Shown here piece by piece: positions 1 through 7,200 of a stretch of 43,915 nucleotides of DNA (position 1 is the first letter of the stretch; every line of letters begins with the position of its first letter). Position numbers and translations under genes: made by a program. The notes beneath the pieces were generated by a model, which saw only the letters and a list, made by a program, of their open reading frames with translations, was not told the DNA's origin and ran no database searches. Source of the stretch: CAYLPT01 sp964385645 (lineage in GTDB: Bacteria > Armatimonadota > Hebobacteria > Hebobacterales > Hebobacteraceae); the NCBI GenBank assembly GCA_964385645.1, contig CAYLPT010000162.1, forward strand, positions 1-43,915. Direction: 5' to 3'.

Positions 1-71
1 AGTCCCGCCCCAACCGCGCCCACCCCCTGTTCCGGGAGTTCGCCCGCGCCGCCTTGAAACACGCGGCGTGA
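1..71 (+). CDS. C-terminal end of an unidentified protein (partial)
   Basis: An open frame runs in from the left edge and stops at the TGA at 69-71. Its last residues include NRAHPLFREFARAALKHAA, a helical, charged tail that looks like a genuine protein end. Only about 22 residues are visible, so no family can be named. A pair of hairpins follows directly, which suits the end of a transcription unit facing the leftward NifU-domain gene. Confidence 0.35.
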   Translation, partial: SRPNRAHPLFREFARAALKHAA

Positions 72-80
72 CCCGCGCGC

Positions 81-119
81 GAGGGCGCCGCAGGCGCTCT
101 CCGCCGCCTCCGACGGCGG
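81..119. terminator. Two adjacent hairpins between convergent genes (possible terminator)
   Basis: The first hairpin has arms 81-89 and 93-101 (GAGGGCGCC / GGCGCTCTC, one G-U pair) with a 3-nt loop. The second pairs CCGCC near 101 with GGCGG near 115-119. They lie between a rightward stop at 71 and a leftward stop at 134, where a bidirectional terminator is expected. There is no clear T-run, so the function is inferred from position. Confidence 0.35.
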
Positions 120-133
120 TCACATCTTTGCCC

Positions 134-358
134 CTAGGCGACCGCCTGCACCGCCTTGATCTCGGGCACGGCGTGCTTCAGCGCCCGCTCGATGCCCATC
201 TGCAGGGTCATCTGCGCCATCGGGCAGCCGTGGCAGGCGCCGGTCAGGCGCACTCGGACGATGTTGTCATCCGTCACCTCGACCAGCTCCACGTCTCCCC
301 CATCTCGCTGCAAGAGCGGCCTCACTTCCGCCAGGGCCGCCTCCACTTTGTCTTTCAT
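134..358 (-). CDS. NifU-like C-terminal domain protein (Fe-S cluster scaffold/carrier)
   Basis: A 74-residue protein made of a single NifU C-terminal domain, the fold that binds a [4Fe-4S] cluster through a CxxC pair and passes it to apoproteins in the cytoplasm. The motif GACHGCPMAQ is at residues 40-49 with Cys42 and Cys45, followed by the family's typical helix (MGIERALKHAVPEI). The ATG at 358 is chosen because an ACGGAG ribosome site lies just upstream; longer in-frame starts give a low-complexity Gly/Arg/Pro leader. It follows the ModA-like lipoprotein gene on the same strand after about 120 bp and may share its transcript. The stand-alone short form is common and works as a carrier in Fe-S maturation. 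Confidence 0.85.
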   Translation of the reverse strand: MKDKVEAALAEVRPLLQRDGGDVELVEVTDDNIVRVRLTGACHGCPMAQMTLQMGIERALKHAVPEIKAVQAVA

Positions 359-477
359 CAGACAGGCTCCGTTTCTCCCCGCCCCTCCGGCGGGGCCCCC
401 CCTCCCTGTTACCCCACCGCCGCGGCTGCGCCCTGCCGGCGGGAGCTGCGTTTGTGCTGCTGGCGGCCCCGGCGCGC

Positions 478-1320
478 TCAGCCCTGGTCGCCGCTCTCCT
501 CGCCCGCGTACCGCACGAAGGCCCACTTGACGAACACCTCTTGGGCCTCCGGCGTGGACAGGAACTCGATCAGCCGCCGGCCGCCCTCGGGGTTGCGGGC
601 GCCGACGATCACCGCCGCCTCACACCAGAACGGCGGGTAGTGTTGGGCCGGGATCTGCCCCACCATCGTCAGCTTCCGCGGCTCGGCCGGCTCCTGCCCC
701 GGCACGTGAACCTCGACCGAGCAAGGGTAGTAGCCGATGCTGGCCTGCACGTCGCCTCTCGCGGTGACATCCTTGCCGTCCGCCGCGAAGCGCGCCACCA
801 GCAGCTTCCCCTTGACCTGCTCCCACAGGCCCGCGCTCTGCAGCGCGTCCACCGCGTGCTTGCCCACCGAGTTCTGCTCAGGGTCGGCCACGGCGATGGC
901 TCTCACACTCGGCTTCGCCAGGTCCTCGAAGCGCGTCACTCCTGCCGGGTTCCCCTTTGGGACCATGAGGGCGAGCGAGTTCTCGGCATACGGGGTCCGC
1001 GTCCCGGGCACCAGCAGCCCGGCCGCCTCCAACTGGTCCATCTCCAGGTCCCCCATGGACAGGAAGACATCCGGCTTCGCCCTCCCGTCCAGCACCTTCG
1101 ACGTCATCACCACCATGTTCTCGGCCGCCCACTCCACCTTCACGCCGGGGTTCGCCTCCTCGAACAGACGCGCCACCTCGGTGAAGGGTCCGATCTGGCC
1201 GCACGGCACGAGGGCCTCCACGACCTCCGTCTCGCCGCCGCCAGTCCCCCTCCCACACCCCGCCGCCAGCACACCCACGAGCGCTGCCAGCGCCAGCACC
1301 GCCAAAGCCGTCTTTCCCAC
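478..1320 (-). CDS. ModA-like ABC transporter substrate-binding lipoprotein
   Basis: A 280-residue periplasmic-binding protein of the molybdate/tungstate (ModA) class. The start is GTG at 1320, with AAGGAGG six bases upstream. The N-terminus is a lipoprotein signal (hydrophobic run ending LAAGC, lipid-attached Cys near residue 20). Class features are ARLFEEANPGVKVEW (cluster-II-type N-lobe), KPDVFLSMGDLEMDQL, an ENSLALMVP strand and a late STPEAQEVFVKW helix. The usual ModA ligand-loop sequence (AASL-like) is replaced by PCGQIGP, so the bound anion is uncertain; molybdate, tungstate, sulfate or another oxyanion are possible. No permease or ATPase gene is adjacent. A GC-rich hairpin (1337-1353) lies just upstream of the ribosome site in the leader. 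Confidence 0.8.
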   Translation of the reverse strand: MGKTALAVLALAALVGVLAAGCGRGTGGGETEVVEALVPCGQIGPFTEVARLFEEANPGVKVEWAAENMVVMTSKVLDGRAKPDVFLSMGDLEMDQLEAAGLLVPGTRTPYAENSLALMVPKGNPAGVTRFEDLAKPSVRAIAVADPEQNSVGKHAVDALQSAGLWEQVKGKLLVARFAADGKDVTARGDVQASIGYYPCSVEVHVPGQEPAEPRKLTMVGQIPAQHYPPFWCEAAVIVGARNPEGGRRLIEFLSTPEAQEVFVKWAFVRYAGEESGDQG

Positions 1321-1423
1321 GTTACGCCTCCTTCCCGCCCGCCGGCGGCGGGCGAGGACCTCCCAGTAACATAGCGAACTGTGCTGAAGGAGCCGTGAAC
1401 AGACAGAGGCGATTCCTGGACGG

Positions 1424-2275
1424 GTGAGCCACACGATCTCGGGCGTCCACTTCCTCATCACGTACGCCTGCTCGTCTCAATGCGACCACTGCTTCGTCTG
1501 GGGCGCGCCCGGGCGCGGGCCCGGCATGGGCGTCGCCGACGTGGACCGCTTCCTCGACCAGCTCGCCGCCACGGGCTCGGTCCGCTCCGTCTGCGCCGAG
1601 GGCGGTGAGGCCTTCCTGCACTACGAGGTCGTGCTCCACTTCACCCGGCGCGCCACCCGCCTCGGCCTGGCGCCCTCCGCCCTAACCAACGCCTCCTGGG
1701 TCACCTCACGGGGGCTCGCCGAGGAGCGCGTCGCCGAACTCCTGGCCGCCGGGCTGACCAGCCTGGGCGTCAGCACCGACCAGTGGCACCGCCGCTACAT
1801 CCCTCTCGCGAAGGTGGAGACGCTGCTCGAGGTGTGCGCAGCCGCCGGCCTTCAGGCCAGCCGTATGGAGACCTCGCTCGAGGGCGTCATGTTCCGCGGG
1901 CGCGCCGCCCATCGGCTCGCGCGCGACAGGCCGCTCCGGCCCGCCAGCGAGCTCACCACCTGCCCCCACGAGCAGCTCACCGCCCCCTCCCGCGTCCACC
2001 TGGACCGCTACGGCCGGCTGCATCTGTGCCAGGGCCTGAATCTCACCGACGCCCCCCGGGCAGAGGCCCTCGTCTCCTACGACCCCGCCGCGCATCCCAT
2101 CGTCCGCCACCTCGCCGACGGCGGCCCCCATGCGCTGGCGCGCTTCGCCGCCGACCTGGGCTTCCAGCCAGCTCCCGGGTATGCTGACGCCTGCCACCTC
2201 TGCTACTGCGTCCGCCGGTTCCTCCGCAGCCGCTTCCCCGCTCTCCTGGGTCCGGACGAGATGTACGGCGCCTGA
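1424..2275 (+). CDS. Radical SAM protein with C-terminal auxiliary-cluster cysteines
   Basis: A 283-residue radical SAM enzyme starting at GTG 1424. The canonical CX3CX2C motif is at Cys16, Cys20 and Cys23 (YACSSQCDHCFVWG) and would bind the [4Fe-4S] cluster that cleaves S-adenosylmethionine. A second set of cysteines lies in the C-terminal third: Cys180 (TTCPHE), Cys202 (HLCQG) and CHLCYC (Cys257, Cys260, Cys262). This spacing resembles SPASM/twitch-type auxiliary clusters in peptide- or protein-modifying enzymes. The core contains EGGEAFLHYE, similar to the GGEP motif. No precursor peptide or partner gene is visible nearby; it is divergent from the ModA-like gene. The substrate is unknown. 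Confidence 0.85.
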   Translation: MSHTISGVHFLITYACSSQCDHCFVWGAPGRGPGMGVADVDRFLDQLAATGSVRSVCAEGGEAFLHYEVVLHFTRRATRLGLAPSALTNASWVTSRGLAEERVAELLAAGLTSLGVSTDQWHRRYIPLAKVETLLEVCAAAGLQASRMETSLEGVMFRGRAAHRLARDRPLRPASELTTCPHEQLTAPSRVHLDRYGRLHLCQGLNLTDAPRAEALVSYDPAAHPIVRHLADGGPHALARFAADLGFQPAPGYADACHLCYCVRRFLRSRFPALLGPDEMYGA

Positions 2276-2325
2276 GCCGCCCCCTGGGGGCGCTCACCGG
2301 CGCCCTAAGGCGGTCGGCGCCTGCG

Positions 2326-2354
2326 TTGACGAAGCCCTCTGGCCGTGCTATCAT
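2326..2354 (+). promoter_or_regulatory. Sigma-70-type promoter for the LysM surface-protein gene
   Basis: TTGACG (2326-2331), a 17-nt spacer and TATCAT (2349-2354), with GTGC directly before the -10, making it an extended -10. Transcription would begin near 2361, giving an untranslated leader of about 80 nt that contains the strong hairpin at 2378-2408. Confidence 0.75.
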
Positions 2355-2377
2355 CAGCGTCAGCCTGGAACAGCCCT

Positions 2378-2408
2378 CGGGCCTGCCTGGGTACCCCAGG
2401 CAGGCCCG
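2378..2408 (+). promoter_or_regulatory. Perfect 14-bp leader hairpin with 3-nt loop
   Basis: Arms GGGCCTGCCTGGG (2379-2391) and its exact complement (2395-2407) flank a TAC loop; the C at 2378 and G at 2408 extend the stem to 14 bp. It lies between the predicted transcription start and the AAGGAG ribosome site at 2426-2431. No T-run follows, so it is not a simple intrinsic terminator. It could stabilise the mRNA, act as an operator for a dimeric regulator or modulate translation. Confidence 0.6.
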
Positions 2409-2439
2409 GGAGTCAACTGCCCGCCAAGGAGCGCCTGCC

Positions 2440-4152
2440 GTGAAGCGCGCAGCCTCTCTGTCTCTCCTGTTGGCGGCCGCCGTCGCCGCGGCCCTGGTCG
2501 GCCTGGTCAACCCTGCCGCGGCCGAGGCGGGTCCGACGCTCACCATCACCACCCCCGACGAAGGGGTCACCATCACCGCGAACTCGGTGGAGATCGTCGC
2601 GGCCTACACGGGCGCCGGAGCCAACATCGAGCGCCTCGAGCTGGTGGTGGACGGCGCCGTCGTCTCCCGGCTGGTCATTGATCCGCCTCAGGCCAAGGGT
2701 CGGGCCTTCTTCGTCTGGAACGCCGGGCGCAGCCAAGGCGGGCTCCACGAGATCGGCGTCCGCGCGGTGGACACCGCCGGCGTGGTGGGCGAGGCCTCGA
2801 TCGCGGTGTTCGTCCAGCGGGTGAGGCCGGCGGTCAGCCCCGGCCCCGGGGTGCGGGTGATCTCCCCGCTGCCTGGGCAGTCGGTTGCAGGCCGGACGCT
2901 GGTGCAGGTGGAGGCCGACGACCCCGCTCGGGTGCGCTACGTGGTCTTTCTAGTGGACGATGTCTTCAAGGCGATGAGCAACGTCCAGCCCTTCACCTAC
3001 CTGTGGGACACGACGCGGTACCTGAACGGGCTGCATCAGCTCCGCGCCAGGGCCTACCTGACCGACGGGGGCGCCGTGCTCTCGCCGCCGGTCGAGGTGC
3101 GGGTTGACAACCCCAGCGGCGCCACGACACTGCGGGAGCCGCAGGCGCTCGCCTCCGCGCCGGCTGCGCCGCCGGCGCGCACAACGCCTGCCCCCCTGCC
3201 TCCGCCCAGCCAGAGCCGCAGCCCCACCCCCGAGCCGGTCGCGGTGCAAGTCGCGCAGGCAGAGCTGGCCCTGCCCGGCACGGCGCCGTTCGTGAGCCCC
3301 ACGGGCGAGCTGGTCCGCCCACCGGCCCCCCGGACGACCCCTGCTGGCGCCACGGCCGCGCCCATCACCGCCCCGACCCTGGCGGCCGAGCCCATCCGCA
3401 CTACCGACGCTCCGGCCGACGGGACCGCGGAGCCGGCGGCGGCGCCCATCGAGGTCGCGCTGGTGCCGTCGCCAGAGCCGCCGCCCGCGGCCATGCACCG
3501 GGCGCCGTCCCTGCCGCCGGCGGCCGACCCGCTCACCACCGCCGCGGCGGAGGGTACGGCGGCCGCGCCCAACCCCCGCGCCGAGGTGCAGATCGCCCTC
3601 CTGCCGCCACCTGCGCCTGAGGTCAGGCCGGCCCCCAGGCTCGCCGCGGAGCCCGCGCCCGCGCCCCGGGAGACGATCCACGTCGTCCAGCCGGGGGAAT
3701 GGCTGTGGGCCATCGCCGACAGGCATGGGGTATCGGCCAAGGCCATTCTGCGCGCCAACAACCTCGCCGATCCGAGCCTCATCCACCCGGGCCAGCGGCT
3801 GAAGATCCCGACCACGGAGGTCTACCTGAACGGCCGCCCGCTGGAGACCCAGGTGGCGACGACTATCAGCGAGGGCCGCTCGATGGTCTCCCTGCGGGCC
3901 CTCGTCGAGGGCCTCGGCGGCCGGGTGAGCTGGCTGCCCGCCGCCCGGCAGGCGAACGCGGTGGCGCGCAACCGCGACCTAACGGTCACCATCGGCAGCC
4001 GGGAGGCGAAGGTGGACGGCCGCCCCCAGCTCATGTCGGCGCCCGCGGCACTCCAGCACAACCGCACCGTCGTCCCGCTGCGCTTCCTCGGCGACGCCCT
4101 TGACCTCATGCTCCAGTACGAGGACGGCGTCATCCACGTCGCCGCCCGCTAG
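2440..4152 (+). CDS. Secreted multidomain surface protein: Ig-like repeats, LysM, copper-amine-oxidase-N domain
   Basis: A 570-residue exported protein. The GTG start at 2440 has AAGGAG eight bases upstream and gives a clean signal peptide (VKRAASLSLLLAAAVAAAL, cleavage near AAAEA at residue 30). Two bacterial Ig-like domains follow (about 32-130 and 138-225; both contain the LxQLxxRAxxTxG/GLHEIGVRAVDTAG type of strand). Next is a Pro/Ala-rich linker (about 226-410), a LysM peptidoglycan-binding module (about 413-456, HVVQPGEWLWAIADRHGVS to GQRLKIP) and a copper-amine-oxidase N-terminal-like domain (about 461-570, MVSLRALVEGLGGRVSW and RTVVPLRFLGDALDL). The layout suggests a cell-wall-attached adhesin or wall-remodelling accessory; no catalytic domain is evident. 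The gene has its own promoter, leader hairpin and palindromic terminator, so it is probably monocistronic. Confidence 0.85.
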   Translation: MKRAASLSLLLAAAVAAALVGLVNPAAAEAGPTLTITTPDEGVTITANSVEIVAAYTGAGANIERLELVVDGAVVSRLVIDPPQAKGRAFFVWNAGRSQGGLHEIGVRAVDTAGVVGEASIAVFVQRVRPAVSPGPGVRVISPLPGQSVAGRTLVQVEADDPARVRYVVFLVDDVFKAMSNVQPFTYLWDTTRYLNGLHQLRARAYLTDGGAVLSPPVEVRVDNPSGATTLREPQALASAPAAPPARTTPAPLPPPSQSRSPTPEPVAVQVAQAELALPGTAPFVSPTGELVRPPAPRTTPAGATAAPITAPTLAAEPIRTTDAPADGTAEPAAAPIEVALVPSPEPPPAAMHRAPSLPPAADPLTTAAAEGTAAAPNPRAEVQIALLPPPAPEVRPAPRLAAEPAPAPRETIHVVQPGEWLWAIADRHGVSAKAILRANNLADPSLIHPGQRLKIPTTEVYLNGRPLETQVATTISEGRSMVSLRALVEGLGGRVSWLPAARQANAVARNRDLTVTIGSREAKVDGRPQLMSAPAALQHNRTVVPLRFLGDALDLMLQYEDGVIHVAAR

Positions 4153-4177
4153 CCCACGCGGTACGATCCTACAGCCG

Positions 4178-4203
4178 GCGCGGCGGACCGCGGTCCGCCG
4201 CGC
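4178..4203 (+). terminator. 26-bp perfect palindrome followed by TTT (terminator)
   Basis: A fully self-complementary run centred on CCGCGG lies 26 bp after the stop of the LysM protein gene and is followed by CTTTCC. It can form a very stable GC stem at the transcript end. The T-run is short, so termination is inferred. Confidence 0.55.
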
Positions 4204-4295
4204 TTTCCATGCCGTCGGAACATCCAGGCGGGCCGGCCGGTCTAAGCTGGTGCTCGTGAGTCGTCCCCTTCCCTGCCAGACAGGAGCGCACTAGC

Positions 4296-7200
4296 GTGAA
4301 GACGACACGCGCCCGCCTCACCCGTCGGGCCCTTCTCGCCGCCCTCGGCCTGGCGCTGTCGGCCGGCCTGGCCGCCAACGTGCCCTCCCCGGCGACGGAG
4401 CTCTGCCCGCTCAAGACCGTTATCCTCGGCCAGTCGCGCTGGCTGGCGGGCGGCCCCGCCTCCCTTCGCATCATCGTCACCAACCACACCACCGGGGAGC
4501 CCGTGCCCGGGGCCGCGCACATCTACCTGACGCCGACCGACCAGCAGGCCGCCGGCCGCAGGCAGCTCTTCAGCGGCCCGCTCCGCGAGGGCACGCTCGA
4601 GGCCAGCTTCCAGGTGCCGGACGTGCGCCCGGGTACCTACGACCTCTCCGTCCGGGTGGTGTCTCGCCTCGGGATGGACGACGTGACCCGGCCGGTCACC
4701 ATCGCGACCGAGAGCCGCGTCCTGCTCACCACCGACAAGCCGCTGTATCAGCCGAACCAGACCATGCACCTGCGCGCCCTCGCCCTGCGGTGGCCGTGGA
4801 TGGTGCCGGCCGCCGGCGCGCCGATCACCTTCGAGGTCGAGGATGCACGTGGCAACAAGGTGTTCAAGCGCGTCGTCGAGGCCTCACCCTTCGGCGTGGC
4901 CGCCGCCCAGTTCACCCTCGCCGACGAGATCAACCTCGGACGCTACCACGTGCGCGCCCTCACCGACGACGGCCGCGCCGAGCGCACCGTCGAGGTGAAG
5001 CGCTATGTGCTGCCCAAGTTCCGGGTGGACCTCAGCACCGACCGCGCCTACTACCTGCCGGGCGAGCGCCTGACCGGGAAGGTGCAGTGTGACTACTTCT
5101 TCGGGAAGCCCGTTTCCCGCTCCGACGTGCTCATCACCGTCTCCGCGTTCGACGTCGAGTTCCACGAGGTGGCCGAGGTCAAGGGCAAGACCGACGAGAA
5201 CGGCACCTTCGCCTTCGAGACCGACCTGCCGGACTACTTCGTCGGCCAGCCCCTGGAGCAGGGCAACGCCTTCGTGAAGCTCGACGTCGAGGTGACCGAC
5301 CGCGCCGAGCACACCGAGCGGGTCACCGAGATGGCGCCCATCGCCAAGGACCCCCTGGTCATCACTGTGGTGCCGGAGTCGGGAGAACTCAGACCCCAGC
5401 TCGAAAACGTCCTCTACGTCCTCGCCGCAACCCCCGACGGCCGGCCCGCGGCCGGCGCCCAGGTGACCCTTGGCGGGGAGCGGCTCGGGCTTCGCGAGGT
5501 CGAGGGTCGTACCGACGCCGCGGGGATCTTCCAGGCCCTTCTCCAACTCGCGCGCGAGGGCGCGCTGACGGTCACCGTCCGCGACTCTCAGGGGCTCACG
5601 GTCAGGCGCCGGTTCGAAGAGCTCCCGAGCGCCCTGGGAGAGCATGCACTCATCCTGCGCGCCTCTCACGCCCTGGCCAGGGTCGGCGACTCGGTGGCCT
5701 TCAGTGTCATCTCGACGAGGCCGCGCGGCGCCGTTTACGTTGACGTGATCCGGGACCGCCAGACGGTGCTCACCAGGGCGGTGGAGGTGAGGGGCGGCCA
5801 ATCGCGGTTCACTCTGCCCCTGACTCCGGACCTCCAGGGGACGCTGCAGGTGCACGCCTACCAGATCCTTCCCGATGAGAACATCATCCGCGACACCCGG
5901 CTCCTCTACGTCGAGCCCGCCGACGACCTCGTGGTGGAGGTGAGGCCGGACCAGGAGGCCTACCGGCCCGGGGAGCCCGCGGAGCTGCGCTTCGCGGTGC
6001 GTGACCGGCAGGGGCGCCCCACACTGGCGGCGCTGGGGCTCACCATCGTAGACGAGAGCGTCTTCGCGTTGCAGGACATGCAGCCCGGCCTCGAGCGGGT
6101 GTACTTCGCCCTGGAGCGGGAGCTGCTCCAGCCGCGCTATGAGATCCACGGCTTCACCCGCGAGGGCGTGGTCAGCGGGCGCCTCCCCTTCGACGAGGCG
6201 CCGCGGCCGGCCGAACAGGAGGCCGTGCGGCAGCGGGCGGCGGCGGTGCTGTTCGCCGCCGCCCAGGAGCGCGACCCCCATACCCTCGTCATCAACACCT
6301 ATCAGCAGCGTCTGGAGAAGGCCCGGGGGGCGTGGGCCAAGGAGATCGCCCGCGACGCCGAGCGCATCAACCGCGCGCTGCAGAACTACCACCGGCGCCG
6401 CGGCCGCTACCTCGACCCCGGCGCGGACATCCAGGCGCTGGTAGGGGAGGGCCTGCTGCGGCGCTCCGACCTCCGCGACCGCTGGGGCAACCCTTACCGG
6501 GTGAGCTGGTACCGCGCCCAGTGTTGGCTCGACTCTGCCGGCCCCGACGGCACCTGGGACACCGACGATGACCTGCTCGGCATCGGCGAGAGAGGGGAGG
6601 AGGGTATGCTGTGGGGCGCGCGGGGTGGGGGCGGCATGATGGTCATGGAGGCGGCGGGCCGCGCTGGCCCGCTCATGCGGGCCGCCGACGCTGCTATGGC
6701 AGCGCCTGCGCCCGGGCTCCAGGGCTCTCCAGCGCCCCCCGGGGCGACCGCCGAGCCCGCGGTGCGGCTCCGGCAGTTCTTCCCGGAGACGATGTACGTG
6801 AACCCAGCCCTCATCACCGATGAGCAGGGCCGGGCCAGCGTCACCGTGGAGATGGCCGACTCGATCACCACCTGGCGGCTGCAGGCCCTCGCCTCCTCCC
6901 AGCGCGGCCAGCTCGGGAGCGCGACCACGGGCCTGCGTGTGTTCCAGGACTTCTTCATTGACATAGACCTGCCGGTGGCCCTCACCCAGAACGACGAGGT
7001 CTCCATCCCCATCGCGGTCTACAACTACCTGCCCGAGAGCCAGACAGTGCGGCTCACCCTCGAGAAAGACCCGTGGTTCGAGCTGGTGGGCGATGAGCCC
7101 GGGAAGTCGCTCGACATCGCGGCGTCCGACATCCGCGTCGTCTACTACCGCATCCGGGCCAAGCGCATCGGCAACAACCCGCTGACGGTCCATGCTCGCG

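Noticed and set aside
1321..1461. Longer N-terminus for the ModA-like protein starting at 1461
   Set aside because: It would place 47 residues before the lipoprotein signal and overlap the divergent radical SAM gene; GTG 1320 has a perfect ribosome site.
2326..2439. TTG at 2326 as the start of the LysM surface protein
   Set aside because: That TTG is the -35 box of the promoter, and the GTG at 2440 gives a clean signal peptide with a ribosome site.
4884..7193. 769-codon open frame on the minus strand inside the macroglobulin gene
   Set aside because: It is antisense to a gene with a full thioester motif; its translation is His/Gly/Glu-rich with no motif, the usual shadow of a GC-rich gene.
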